From Streptomyces olivoverticillatus (lineage in GTDB: Bacteria > Actinomycetota > Actinomycetes > Streptomycetales > Streptomycetaceae): a stretch of DNA of 64,000 nucleotides. The stretch's first letter is position 1; each line of letters opens with the position of its first letter. Positions 8,125 through 16,485 of this stretch are shown piece by piece. Below the pieces are notes generated by a model, which had not been told where the DNA came from, searched no databases, and saw only the letters and a program-made list of their open reading frames with translations. The DNA lies in assembly GCF_014203555.1 (NCBI RefSeq), contig NZ_JACHJH010000006.1:372001-436000 (forward strand), written 5' to 3'. Made by a program: the position numbers and the translations under genes.

Positions 8125-8847
8125 ATGCGTAAGTTCGTCGGCCGCTCTGCGGCCGCCGCGATTCTCGCTGCGGCAGTCATCGTTCCGGTTTCCGGAGTGG
8201 CCCAGGCAGCGCCACAGGTCGTGCCGGCCAACCAGTCGTGGGACCACGACCACGGCCGTGACCACGACGACTGCGACCGTGGGGGCCACAGCTGGGGCCG
8301 TGACGGTGGCTGGAGCCGTGAGGAATGGACCCGTAGCGACCGCTGGGGCGGTGGCTGGGGCGGTGGCTGCGGCGGCGGTAACCGCTGGGGTGGCAACTGG
8401 GGCAACTGGGGTGGCAACTGGGGTGGCATCCTCGGCCTCGGCTGGGGCTGGAACCACCACAAGCACCATGGAGACTGGGGCAACTGGGGTGGCGGCTGGG
8501 GCGGTAACTGCGGCTGGAGCAACTGGGGTGGCAACTGGGGTGGCGGCCGCGGGGAATGCGGCAGTTGGGGTCGTGGCCGCGAGGGCGGCTGGGAGCGTGG
8601 CCGCGAGGGCGGCTGGGAGCGTGGCCGCGAGGGCGGCTGGGAGCGTGACCGCTGCGACCGTGACCGCGACCGCTGCGACCACGGCCGCGACCGCCGCGAC
8701 CGCGACTGCGACCACGGTCGCCGCGACGACCGCCGCGACGACCGTCGTGACGACCGTCGTGACGACGGCCGCCGCGACCGTGACTGCGACCACGGCCGTG
8801 ACCGGCACGACGGCGGCCGTCACCACGGCAACCGTGTAACCCTCTGA
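8125..8847 (+). CDS. Secreted Gly/Trp/Asp/Arg-rich low-complexity protein
   Basis: A 240-residue exported protein with a clear signal peptide (MRKFVGRS, a hydrophobic Ala/Ile/Val core, cleavage near AQAAP at residue 28). The mature part is low complexity in three blocks: Asp/His/Arg-rich (about 38-75), Gly/Trp/Asn-rich repeats of GGNWGNWGG type (about 76-150), then GREGGWER repeats followed by Arg/Asp/Cys/His repeats (150-235). The GREGGWER part is encoded by three exact 24-bp direct repeats at 8575-8646. The start at 8125 has AGGAG nine bases upstream. No enzyme fold is visible. A cell-surface or matrix role, or metal binding through the many Asp/His/Cys residues, is possible but unproven. 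Confidence 0.7.
   Translation: MRKFVGRSAAAAILAAAVIVPVSGVAQAAPQVVPANQSWDHDHGRDHDDCDRGGHSWGRDGGWSREEWTRSDRWGGGWGGGCGGGNRWGGNWGNWGGNWGGILGLGWGWNHHKHHGDWGNWGGGWGGNCGWSNWGGNWGGGRGECGSWGRGREGGWERGREGGWERGREGGWERDRCDRDRDRCDHGRDRRDRDCDHGRRDDRRDDRRDDRRDDGRRDRDCDHGRDRHDGGRHHGNRVTL
8575..8646 (+). repeat. Three exact 24-bp tandem repeats inside the Gly/Trp-rich gene
   Basis: The unit begins GGCCGCGAGGGC and occurs at 8575-8598, 8599-8622 and 8623-8646 without a mismatch, each coding eight residues (GREGGWER). The array is in frame. Exactness at the DNA level points to recent duplication or slippage, so copy number may vary between strains. Confidence 0.85.
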
Positions 8848-8874
8848 CCGCTCGCGCCTGACGGTCCCCTTTCA

Positions 8875-8921
8875 CCGCGGGCCGTGGGCGACCCCCTCCG
8901 GGGTCGTTCCGCGGCCCGCGG
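8875..8921. terminator. Bidirectional terminator hairpin
   Basis: A perfect outer 10-bp stem CCGCGGGCCG (8875-8884) with CGGCCCGCGG (8912-8921) encloses a second perfect stem CGACCCC (8889-8895) with GGGGTCG (8900-8906). It lies between the convergent Gly/Trp-rich gene and the chitinase. There is no U-run, as is common in Streptomyces. Confidence 0.65.
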
Positions 8922-8956
8922 CGGCGTTCCGGGCCGGAACCCGCTCCCCGGACGCG

Positions 8957-11305
8957 TCAGCAGGAGCCCATGTCCTGCCACACCCCCCACTCGCCGGTGG
9001 TACCCGGTTCCTCGCCCTGCGTCCACCACTTCGCCTTCCAGGTGTGCGCCTTCCAGGAGACGGTGACCCCGCCGTTGTACGCGGCCGCCTTGTCCCAGGG
9101 CGCGGCCGTGCACGTCCCGCCGGTGGGCGTGGCCGTGGGGCTGCCGGTCGGCGTGGGGGTGGATCCGCCGGGGTCGACGACCGTCGTGCCGCGGGCCAGG
9201 TCCCCGGCCAGGGCATAGGTCTTCCCGCCGAAGCTCACCGTCCAGTTGGAGGGCGTGGCAGCGGGCAGGTAGTAGACGTAGTCGAGGTCCGCCGAGGCGC
9301 CCGGGGCGAGCGGCTGGGAGGCGGGCAGCTTCACCGACACGCGGTTGTAGTCGCCCTTGAGGCCGCCGATGTTGTCCGGCGCGTTGTGATCGCTGCGGAT
9401 CACCTTGAGCCCCCAGCCCGACTGGTCCTTGGCGTTGCCCGGTGCGGAGCTGCCGTAGTCGAACTGGAACTCCGCGCCGCCGGGGAGGGTGGTCTTGGTG
9501 TTGTTGGCGAGGTGGATCTTGGGGTTGATGGGGTAATTCGAGTCGCCGAGCGGGAAGTTGACGAGGCTGGCGTCGACGGCCAGCGCTTCGGACGGCAGGT
9601 CGGTGGTGGCGCGCCGGGCGCCGTAGGCCGGGGCGGCCTTGAAGGCGTCGTACATCGCCGAGGTGAGGGTGGAGCCCGGTTCGTGCTGGCCCTTGGCGGC
9701 GTTCCAGCCGTAGTCGCCCGCGAGCTCCCAGACCATCGTGCCGCCGAGGCCCTTGTCGATCACGTACTGCGCTTTGGCCTTCACCGACTGCTCGTCCTCG
9801 GTGGACAGGAAGACCTTCTTCTCGGCGTTCCAGAGCCAGGGCGCGGTCAGCGTGGCGTCGTAGTTGCGGACGTACGAGCCGGTGAGCCTGGTGCCGGCCG
9901 GGAAGCCGTACCGGGTGGCGTAGTCGCCGACGATGCCCTTCTCCAGGTTCTTCGCGTGCCACATCGGGTTGGAGCCGGCCGGGGACTCCTTGCCGTCGTC
10001 GTCGTTGTCGTGCCAGAGGTCGTCGATGCCGACCGCGCCGTCGCCACAGCTGGTCAGCCCCGATCCGGCCGGGCAGGTGGTGGTCTTCGCCGTGCCCCAC
10101 AGGCCGTTCGAGCCGCCGGTGACGTTCTTCCAGCCGCGGGTGTAATACGGCAGGCCCAGATTGATCCGCCCTGGGGGCAGCGCGCCGCGGAAGTAGTGGT
10201 AGGCCCAGTCGCCGTTGAGGTAGCCGATGCCGCCGTACTGCGGGGTGGTGTAGACGCCCCACTTGGCGAGCTCCGCGTCCTTTCCGTCGTCGTACAGGGC
10301 GGCATTGGGTCCGACGAATTCGTTCCAGGCGCCGTGCAGGTCGTACGACATCACATTGACGTAGTCCAGGTATTTCGTGGCCCGGTACGTCTCCATGCCC
10401 CGCAGCAGATAGCCGGAGGAGGGGGCGGCGACGGACAGCAGATAGTGCCTGCCGTCGGCGGCGCCCGCCCGGTCGAGCTTTTCCCGCAGGGTTTTCAGCA
10501 GCGCCGCATAGCCCTGGTCGAGACCGCCGCGCCGGGCGTTGGCGAGCGTCCAGTCCTTGGGGTTTCCGGCGTCCTTCATCGACGTCGGGTACTCGTAGTC
10601 GATGTCGACGCCGTTGAAACCGTATTTCTTGACGAAGGCGACGGCCGAATCCGCGAAGGTGTCGATTCCGGACTGGTTCACCGAGCCGTCGGCATTGGTG
10701 GCCGTCTTGTAGAAGCCGCCCGAGTCGACGCGTTTTCCGTGCTCGTCGAGGTAGCCGCCGGTCTCCGCCCAGCCGCCCACCGATATGAGCGTCTTGACGT
10801 CCGGGTGCTGCTTCTTGAATTTGCCGAGCAGATTGAAGTGGCCCTGGTAGGGGAGGGCGGGGTCCATCTCGGCTCCGGGGACGCCCGGCCACGTCATTCC
10901 GGTGGCGGGGTTGTCCGGGCCGTCCGCGCCGACGGAGATCTTGTCGTCCGGGCCGACGTGGGCGAAGGCGTAGTTGAGGTGGGTGACCTTCTCCCACGGG
11001 ATGTCGGGGACGAGGTAGGCGGGGGTGCCGTCCTTGCCGGTGCGCCAGCCGGTGAAGTAGCCGATGACGCGGCGCTGGTGCCCGTCGCCCATCTTCTCCC
11101 GGCCTGCGGAGTCGTAGACGGAACAGTAGGGGACCTCGACGCCCGGGGTGATGTAGAGGCCGTCGGGGCGGCAGGCGGACTGGTCCTCGGCATGCGAGAC
11201 GGCAGTGGAGAGGGTGCCGGTGACCAGTCCCGCGAGCGCGGCGCCGGCGGCCGCCAGCGCGGCCGTGCGTCTGCGGAGCCAGGGCGTTCTGCTGCGGGGC
11301 AACAC
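8957..11305 (-). CDS. Secreted GH18 chitinase with C-terminal chitin-binding module
   Basis: Extracellular chitinase of 782 residues. Order of parts: signal peptide (LRRRTAALAAAGAALAGL then AVSHAED), a GH18 barrel with RVIGYFTGW, LISVGGWAETGG and the catalytic strand NGVDIDYEYP (Glu near residue 238), a beta-rich domain typical of ChiC-like enzymes (about 565-700), a Pro/Thr linker (STPTPTGSPTATPT), and a C-terminal CBM5/12 module with the aromatic WKAKWWTQGEEP and GVWQDMG. The first Asp of the usual DGxDxDxE motif is Asn. The GTG at 11305 is preferred over an upstream start because GGAGG stands eight bases before it and it begins the signal peptide. A DasR-like operator lies 114 bp upstream, within a promoter spacer. 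Confidence 0.92.
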   Translation of the reverse strand: MLPRSRTPWLRRRTAALAAAGAALAGLVTGTLSTAVSHAEDQSACRPDGLYITPGVEVPYCSVYDSAGREKMGDGHQRRVIGYFTGWRTGKDGTPAYLVPDIPWEKVTHLNYAFAHVGPDDKISVGADGPDNPATGMTWPGVPGAEMDPALPYQGHFNLLGKFKKQHPDVKTLISVGGWAETGGYLDEHGKRVDSGGFYKTATNADGSVNQSGIDTFADSAVAFVKKYGFNGVDIDYEYPTSMKDAGNPKDWTLANARRGGLDQGYAALLKTLREKLDRAGAADGRHYLLSVAAPSSGYLLRGMETYRATKYLDYVNVMSYDLHGAWNEFVGPNAALYDDGKDAELAKWGVYTTPQYGGIGYLNGDWAYHYFRGALPPGRINLGLPYYTRGWKNVTGGSNGLWGTAKTTTCPAGSGLTSCGDGAVGIDDLWHDNDDDGKESPAGSNPMWHAKNLEKGIVGDYATRYGFPAGTRLTGSYVRNYDATLTAPWLWNAEKKVFLSTEDEQSVKAKAQYVIDKGLGGTMVWELAGDYGWNAAKGQHEPGSTLTSAMYDAFKAAPAYGARRATTDLPSEALAVDASLVNFPLGDSNYPINPKIHLANNTKTTLPGGAEFQFDYGSSAPGNAKDQSGWGLKVIRSDHNAPDNIGGLKGDYNRVSVKLPASQPLAPGASADLDYVYYLPAATPSNWTVSFGGKTYALAGDLARGTTVVDPGGSTPTPTGSPTATPTGGTCTAAPWDKAAAYNGGVTVSWKAHTWKAKWWTQGEEPGTTGEWGVWQDMGSC

Positions 11306-11412
11306 GATCGGGTCCTCCAGTGGGGGGCTCGTGAGAGCGGTGAGGGGGGTGCGCCGTGCTGTGGCCCCTGATGTGCGCACACCAGACGCCGTACTCCTCG
11401 GAGGTGTGGCAG

Positions 11413-11441
11413 AGGTTAAGAGGACTAGACCAGTTGGTCAA
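11413..11441 (-). promoter_or_regulatory. Chitinase promoter with DasR-like operator in the spacer
   Basis: Read on the minus strand: TTGACC (11441-11436), a 17-bp spacer, then TAACCT (11418-11413), a good vegetative-type promoter. The spacer carries ACTGGTCTAGTCCTCT (11434-11419), which agrees at 14 of 16 positions with the DasR responsive element ACTGGTCTAGACCACT as I remember it. A weaker half-matching site lies at 11440-11455. DasR is the GntR-type repressor that controls chitin and N-acetylglucosamine genes in Streptomyces. The second chitinase has the same arrangement. Confidence 0.75.
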
Positions 11442-11632
11442 TAGGTCTGTACCAAGTCCGCGAGTTGGGGGGAGAAGACCCCGCCGCATGGGCGATGTGA
11501 ACCGGCGCACTCTGTCAAGTCCCCGTGGACACTGCGGCGCCCCCCGGCGTACGCTCAAAGGCGTCAGAGCTGCGGTATTCAAGAAACCGCAGCTCAGGCA
11601 CGCTGTACCATCAATCGAGAACTATTTACGCA

Positions 11633-11759
11633 GCGCACTCCGGGGTCGGTGAAAGTCCGAACCGGCGGTTACAGTCCGCGACCCGTCCGCAGCCAGCGGC
11701 CGGTTGACCAGGTGAAATTCCTGGACCGACGGTTAAAGTCCGGATGGGAGGCAGTGCGC
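11633..11759 (+). ncRNA. FMN riboswitch (RFN element) controlling the rib operon
   Basis: All conserved blocks of the RFN aptamer are present in order: the closing stem GCGCAC (11633-11638) with GTGCGC (11754-11759), GGGGTCGGTGAAAGTCCG, ACCGGCGGTTACAGTCCGCGA, a variable hairpin, CCTGGACCGACGGTTAAAG, and GGATGGGAGGCAGTG. It binds flavin mononucleotide and lowers rib operon expression. The ribD start is 170 bases further on, so the expression platform lies between; a CTGCCC/GGGCAG hairpin there is one candidate part. A separate perfect 8-bp hairpin (AGCTGCGG 11568-11575 with CCGCAGCT 11587-11594) lies just upstream and may end transcription from elsewhere. Confidence 0.96.
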
Positions 11760-11928
11760 GGCGGGCCCGCATCGGCACACCGTCACAGGTGGCGCGGATG
11801 GTCTGCCCCTCTATCCACGGGCAGTCCCGCACCCCCTGTTTCTGTATCACCCCGTTGTGGTCTACCCGCTTCTTGTCGTCCCCGACGACAGCCCCGGAGT
11901 CCGTGCCCGAAGAGGCAGGAGGACCCCG

Positions 11929-13041
11929 GTGGCCACCGCGACCGAAGCAGACGCGATGCGACGCGCCATCGCGCTCGCTGCTCGCGCTCTCGGCTCGACC
12001 AGCCCCAACCCCGTCGTCGGCTGCGTCATCCTCGATGCCCTGGGCCACACCCTCGGCGAGGGCTGGCACCGACGGGCCGGCGGCCCGCACGCCGAGGTCG
12101 AGGCTCTGCGCGCCGCCGCCGACGCCGGCCACGAGGTCCGGGGCGCCACCGCCGTCGTCACCCTCGAACCCTGCAACCACACCGGCCGCACCGGCCCCTG
12201 CGCCGGGGCGCTCATCGACGCCGGCATCGCCCGCGTCGTCTACGCCGTGGCCGACCCCAACCCCACCGCCACCGGCGGCGCCGCCACGCTGGACGCGGCG
12301 GGCGTCGACGTCGAAGGCGGGCTGTGCGCCGACGAGGCCGCCGCGGGCAACGCCGCCTGGCTCACCTCCGTCCTGCACCACCGCCCGTTCGTGGTGTGGA
12401 AGTACGCCGCCACCCTCGACGGCCGCAGCGCCGCCGCCGACGGCACCAGCCGCTGGATCACCTCCGCCGAGTCCCGCGCCGACGTCCACCGGCTGCGCGC
12501 CGAGGCCGACGCGGTCGTGGTCGGCTCCGGCACCCTGCGCGCCGACGACCCGCACCTGGCCGTGCGCGGCCCCCTCCCGGAGCGGGCCGCCGTCACCCAG
12601 CCGCTGCGCGTCGTCGTCGACACCACCGCCTGCATCACCGCCGAAGCCCGCGTCCTGGACGACGCCGCCCCGACCCTCGTCGCCGTCGGCGAGGACGCCG
12701 ACACCGGGCACCTGCCCGGCGTGGAGATCGCACGGCTGCCCCGCGACAAGACCGGAGTCGACGTCCACGCCCTGCTCACCGAGCTCTACCGGCGCGGCGT
12801 CTGCTCCGTCCTGCTCGAAGGCGGCTCCACGCTCGCCGGCGCCTTCCTCGCCGCGGGCCTGGTCGACCAGGTCATTGGATACCTCGCGCCCGCCCTGCTC
12901 GGCGCCGGACCCGGGGCCCTGGGCGACGCCGGCATCGGCACCATCGCCCAGGCCATGCGCCTCGACATCACCGACGTCACCCGGCTCGGCCCCGACCTGC
13001 GCATCACCGCCACCCCCGTCACCACCTCCGAGGAGAGCTGA
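11929..13041 (+). CDS. ribD: Bifunctional pyrimidine deaminase/reductase RibD
   Basis: Catalyses the second and third steps of riboflavin synthesis: deamination of the pyrimidine from GTP ring opening, then NADPH-dependent reduction of its ribosyl side chain. The 370-residue protein has the N-terminal zinc deaminase motif PHAEVEAL and PCNHTGRTGPC (about 60-105) and a C-terminal reductase domain with KYAATLDGRSAA, SRWITS and the LLEGGSTLAG strand. The GTG at 11929 is chosen because AGGAGG precedes it by seven bases and the deaminase begins soon after; a start at 11857 would add an unrelated leader. It is the first gene under the FMN riboswitch and is followed after one base by ribE. Confidence 0.95.
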   Translation: MATATEADAMRRAIALAARALGSTSPNPVVGCVILDALGHTLGEGWHRRAGGPHAEVEALRAAADAGHEVRGATAVVTLEPCNHTGRTGPCAGALIDAGIARVVYAVADPNPTATGGAATLDAAGVDVEGGLCADEAAAGNAAWLTSVLHHRPFVVWKYAATLDGRSAAADGTSRWITSAESRADVHRLRAEADAVVVGSGTLRADDPHLAVRGPLPERAAVTQPLRVVVDTTACITAEARVLDDAAPTLVAVGEDADTGHLPGVEIARLPRDKTGVDVHALLTELYRRGVCSVLLEGGSTLAGAFLAAGLVDQVIGYLAPALLGAGPGALGDAGIGTIAQAMRLDITDVTRLGPDLRITATPVTTSEES

Positions 13042-13042
13042 A

Positions 13043-13654
13043 GTGTTCACCGGAATCGTCGAAGAACTGGGCGAAGTCGTCGCCGTCGAAAACCTCGGCG
13101 ACAGCTCCCGCTTCCAGCTGCGCGGCCCCGTCGTCACCGACGGCGCCAAGCACGGCGACTCGATCGCCGTCAACGGCGTCTGCCTCACCGTGGTCGACAC
13201 CTCCGACGGCACGTTCACCGCCGACGTCATGGCCGAGACCCTCAGCCGCTCCTCTCTCGGCGCCCTCACCGCCGGCTCCCGCGTCAACCTCGAACGCCCC
13301 ATGGCGCTCGGCGGACGCCTGGGCGGCCACCTCGTCCAGGGCCACGTCGACGGCACCGGCACCATCATCGAGCGGACGCCCGCCGAGCACTGGGAGATCG
13401 TCAAGATCGCCCTCCCGGCGGAGCTGAGCCGCTACGTCGTGGACAAGGGCTCCATCACCGTCGACGGCGTCAGCCTGACCGTCGTCGAGGCCGGCGACGA
13501 CTACTTCACCATCAGCCTCATCCCCACCACGCTTGCGCTGACCACCCTCGGCCTGAAGAAGGCCGGAGACCCGGTCAACCTCGAGGTCGACGTCCTCGCC
13601 AAGTACGTCGAGCGCCTCCTGGGCGGCCGCGGCACCGAGGAGCCCGTCGCATGA
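13043..13654 (+). CDS. ribE: Riboflavin synthase alpha chain
   Basis: Converts two molecules of 6,7-dimethyl-8-ribityllumazine to riboflavin and the pyrimidine substrate of lumazine synthase. At 203 residues it has the internal duplication of the family: FTGIVEELGEV with VNGVCLTVVD and GGHLVQGHVDG in the first barrel, and VDKGSITVDGVSLTVVE with SLIPTT in the second. The start is a GTG one base after the ribD stop, with GAGGAGAG upstream. It overlaps ribM by four bases (ATGA), so these genes are translationally coupled. Confidence 0.95.
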   Translation: MFTGIVEELGEVVAVENLGDSSRFQLRGPVVTDGAKHGDSIAVNGVCLTVVDTSDGTFTADVMAETLSRSSLGALTAGSRVNLERPMALGGRLGGHLVQGHVDGTGTIIERTPAEHWEIVKIALPAELSRYVVDKGSITVDGVSLTVVEAGDDYFTISLIPTTLALTTLGLKKAGDPVNLEVDVLAKYVERLLGGRGTEEPVA

Positions 13655-14319
13655 GCGCCGTCGACTGGCTGGGCGGCGAGGCGTTCGCGGCCTTCGGGCA
13701 GCACGTCATCTGGTCCGACATGATCGGCAACACCATCGGCCTGGCCGCCCTCGCCCTCGGCTGGCGCCGGTCCATATGGAGCTGGCCCGCACAGCTCCTC
13801 TCCGGCCTCGTGCTCGTCGCCGCCTACGCCTCCGCCCACCTCAGCGGCGGCATCGGCAAGCAACTGCTGGTCATCGGCGTCGCCCTGTGGGGCTGGCAGC
13901 AGTGGCAGCGCGGCAAGCGCAACGCCCAGGACGGCACCCTCGCCGTCCGCTTCGCCACCGGGCGCGAGCGCACCGTGCTGCTCGCCGGCACCGCGCTGGG
14001 CACCCTCGCCGTCGGCGGCCTCTTCACCGCCGTCCCCCAGCTCTCCTGGAACCCCTGGCCGGACGCGTACATCTTCGTCGGCACCCTCGCCGCGATGGTC
14101 GCCCAGGCCCGCGGGCTGGTCGAGTTCTGGTTCGCCTGGCTGCTCGTCGACGTGGTGGGCGTCCCGCTCGCCTTCACCAGCGGCCTGGCCTTCTCCGGCT
14201 TCGTCTACATCATCTACCTCGCCCTCGTCCTGTGGGGCATGCGCGACTGGTGGCTGCGCTCGCGCACCGCCCGTACCGGCGCCGAGCGCGCGCCCCTCTC
14301 GGAAGGAGTCACGGCATGA
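13651..14319 (+). CDS. ribM: RibM/PnuC-family riboflavin transporter
   Basis: A 222-residue membrane protein with about seven hydrophobic helices and the PnuC-fold signature (NTIGLAALALGWRRSIWSWP near the start; WNPWPDAYIFVGTLAAMVAQ and EFWFAWLLVDVVGVPLAF near the end). PnuC relatives move nicotinamide riboside, but members inside actinobacterial rib operons (RibM of Corynebacterium and Streptomyces davaonensis) facilitate riboflavin uptake. Here it overlaps both ribE and ribBA by four bases under an FMN riboswitch, which strongly favours riboflavin over nicotinamide substrates. It may also pass toxic flavin analogues such as roseoflavin. Confidence 0.9.
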   Translation: MSAVDWLGGEAFAAFGQHVIWSDMIGNTIGLAALALGWRRSIWSWPAQLLSGLVLVAAYASAHLSGGIGKQLLVIGVALWGWQQWQRGKRNAQDGTLAVRFATGRERTVLLAGTALGTLAVGGLFTAVPQLSWNPWPDAYIFVGTLAAMVAQARGLVEFWFAWLLVDVVGVPLAFTSGLAFSGFVYIIYLALVLWGMRDWWLRSRTARTGAERAPLSEGVTA

Positions 14320-15605
14320 CCGCCCTGCAGACCTGGTACGGCACCGACGACGGTGACGTCATCACCCTCGACCCCGTCGAGCGCGCCATCGCCGACATCG
14401 CGGCCGGCCGGCCCGTCGTCGTCGTGGACGACGCCGACCGCGAGAACGAGGGCGACCTGATCGTCGCCGCCGAGAAGGTCACCACCGAGATCGTGGCCTT
14501 CATGATGAGCGAGTGCCGCGGCCTGATCTGCGTGCCGATGGAAGAGCCCGACCTCGACCGGCTCGACCTGCCCCAAATGGTCGAGCGCAACACCGAGTCG
14601 ATGCGCACCGCCTTCACCGTCTCCGTCGACGCCACCCGCGCCCACGGCACCGACACCGGCATCTCCGCCGCCGACCGCGCCACCACCATCCGCCTGCTCG
14701 CCGACCAGGCCGCCGTCCCCGGCGACTTCGTCCGCCCCGGACACGTCTTCCCGCTGCGCGCCAAGCCCGGCGGCGTCCTGGTGCGCAACGGCCACACCGA
14801 GGCCGGCGTCGACCTCGCCCGCCTCGCCGGGCTGCGCCCGGCCGCCGCCATCGTGGAGATCGCCGGCGAGGACGGCGCCATGCTGCGCCTGCCCGAGCTC
14901 GTCCCCTTCGCCCGCAAGCACGGCCTGTCGATCATCTCCATCGAGGACCTGATCGCCTACCGCGAATCCTCCGAGCCCACCGTCCGGCGCGAGGCCGCGA
15001 CCCGGCTGCCCACCGCCCACGGCGACTTCCGCGCCTACGGCTACCGCTCCACCCGCGACGGCGTCGAGCACATCGCGCTCGTCGCCGGAGACCTCGGCGA
15101 CGGCGAGGACGTCCTGGTGCGGGTCCACTCCGAGTGCCTGACCGGCGACGTCTTCGGCTCGCTGCGCTGCGACTGCGGCCCGCAGCTGCAGGCCTCCCTC
15201 GAACGGATCACGGCCGAGGGCCGCGGCGTCGTCCTCTACCTCCGCGGCCACGAGGGACGCGGCATCGGCCTGCTGCCCAAGCTGCGCGCCTACGAGCTGC
15301 AGGAGGGCGGCCGAGACACCCTCGACGCCAACCTCGACCTGGGCCTGCCCGCCGACGCCCGCGACTACGCCGCCGGGGCGCAGATCCTCACCGACCTCGG
15401 GGTGCGCTCCCTGCGGCTGATGACCAACAACCCCGACAAGACCGCCGCCCTGGTCCGGCACGGCCTCAAGGTCACCGGCCGCGAGCCCATGCCCGTACAG
15501 GCCGGCGAGCACAACCTGGGCTACCTGCGCACCAAGCGCGACCGCATGGGCCACGATCTGCCGTGGCTGGACACCGACCGCGTGTCCGCCTGCGGCAACC
15601 AGTGA
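14316..15605 (+). CDS. ribBA: Bifunctional DHBP synthase/GTP cyclohydrolase II
   Basis: Supplies both precursors of riboflavin: 3,4-dihydroxy-2-butanone 4-phosphate from ribulose 5-phosphate (N-terminal RibB domain, about 20-225, with DDADRENEGDLI and RPGHVFPLRAKPGGVL) and the ring-opened pyrimidine from GTP (C-terminal RibA domain, about 235-425, with the zinc-binding HSECLTGDVFGSLRCDCGPQ and LRGHEGRGIGL). The 429-residue length is normal for the fusion. It starts at ATG 14316 overlapping the ribM stop, with GGAAGGAG eight bases upstream. Confidence 0.95.
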   Translation: MTALQTWYGTDDGDVITLDPVERAIADIAAGRPVVVVDDADRENEGDLIVAAEKVTTEIVAFMMSECRGLICVPMEEPDLDRLDLPQMVERNTESMRTAFTVSVDATRAHGTDTGISAADRATTIRLLADQAAVPGDFVRPGHVFPLRAKPGGVLVRNGHTEAGVDLARLAGLRPAAAIVEIAGEDGAMLRLPELVPFARKHGLSIISIEDLIAYRESSEPTVRREAATRLPTAHGDFRAYGYRSTRDGVEHIALVAGDLGDGEDVLVRVHSECLTGDVFGSLRCDCGPQLQASLERITAEGRGVVLYLRGHEGRGIGLLPKLRAYELQEGGRDTLDANLDLGLPADARDYAAGAQILTDLGVRSLRLMTNNPDKTAALVRHGLKVTGREPMPVQAGEHNLGYLRTKRDRMGHDLPWLDTDRVSACGNQ

Positions 15606-15634
15606 TCAGAAACCGACCGAGGAGACGAAGAGAC

Positions 15635-16120
15635 GTGAGCGGCAAGGGCGCCCCCGAGCTGAGTGTGAAGAACTGCCAGGACCTGCGGGTGGCCGTGATC
15701 GCCGCGCAGTGGCACGAGAAGGTGATGGACGGCCTCGTCGACGGCGCGCTGCGCGCCCTGCACGAGCTGGGCATCGACGAGCCGACGCTGCTGCGCGTCC
15801 CCGGCAGCTGGGAGCTGCCCGTCGTCGCCAAGGCCCTCGCCGGCCGCGGCTACGACGCGGTCGTGGCCCTCGGCGTGGTCATCCGCGGCGGCACCCCCCA
15901 CTTCGAGTACGTGTGCCAGGGCGTCACCCAGGGCCTCGCCCAGGTCTCCGCCGACAGCGGTGTCCCCATCGGCTTCGGCGTGCTCACCTGCGACACCGAG
16001 GAGCAGGCCCTGGACCGCGCCGGACTCGACGGCTCGGCCGAGGACAAGGGCCACGAGGCGGTCACCGCCGCCGTCGCCACGGCCGTCATCCTCCGCTCGG
16101 TCGCGGAGCCCTGGCACTGA
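15635..16120 (+). CDS. ribH: Lumazine synthase
   Basis: Condenses the dihydroxybutanone phosphate with the ribityl pyrimidine to give 6,7-dimethyl-8-ribityllumazine. The 161-residue protein shows the substrate-site segments AAQWHEKVMDGLVDGA, RVPGSWELPV, ALGVVIRGGTPHFEYV and FGVLTCDTEEQALDRAG, with the catalytic His in PHFEYV. The GTG at 15635 has GAGGAGA upstream, 29 bases after the ribBA stop. It is the last rib gene; hisE follows after 33 bases and may be cotranscribed. Confidence 0.95.
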   Translation: MSGKGAPELSVKNCQDLRVAVIAAQWHEKVMDGLVDGALRALHELGIDEPTLLRVPGSWELPVVAKALAGRGYDAVVALGVVIRGGTPHFEYVCQGVTQGLAQVSADSGVPIGFGVLTCDTEEQALDRAGLDGSAEDKGHEAVTAAVATAVILRSVAEPWH

Positions 16121-16153
16121 CCGGTGCCGGGACCGGCGTAGGGTAGGACCACC

Positions 16154-16423
16154 ATGTCCAAGAAGACGTTCGAGGAGCTCTTCGTCGAGCTCCAGCAGAA
16201 GGCCTCCGGCGACCCCGCCACGTCCCGCACCGCAGAGCTGGTGGGCAAGGGCGTCCATGCCATCGGCAAGAAGGTCGTCGAGGAGGCCGCCGAAGTGTGG
16301 ATGGCCGCCGAGTACGAGGGAGCCGAGGCCACGGCCGAGGAAATCTCCCAGCTCCTGTACCACCTTCAGGTGATGATGGTGGCCCGGGGCATCTCCCTGG
16401 ACGACGTCTACGCCCACCTCTGA
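16154..16423 (+). CDS. hisE: Phosphoribosyl-ATP diphosphatase
   Basis: Second step of histidine synthesis: hydrolysis of phosphoribosyl-ATP to phosphoribosyl-AMP. A small all-helical protein of 89 residues with the MazG-like metal-binding helices KKVVEEAAEVWMAAEYEG and AEEISQLLYHLQVMM, carrying the conserved Glu and Asp/His positions. In actinomycetes hisE is a stand-alone gene next to hisG, as here. It starts at ATG 16154 shortly after ribH. Confidence 0.95.
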   Translation: MSKKTFEELFVELQQKASGDPATSRTAELVGKGVHAIGKKVVEEAAEVWMAAEYEGAEATAEEISQLLYHLQVMMVARGISLDDVYAHL

Positions 16424-16485
16424 CCGGCCCCGCGCCGGTCACACCGTCACCGACCCCATCCCCACGCACGAAGGAAACCGACCTC

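Noticed and set aside
8110..8826. Val/Thr/Ala-rich minus-strand frame opposite the Gly/Trp-rich gene
   Set aside because: It mirrors the repeats of the plus-strand gene, which has a signal peptide and a ribosome site; the antisense frame has neither.
13651..14319. Nicotinamide mononucleotide transporter PnuC
   Set aside because: The fold fits, but overlap with ribE and ribBA under an FMN riboswitch makes the riboflavin transporter RibM the better call.
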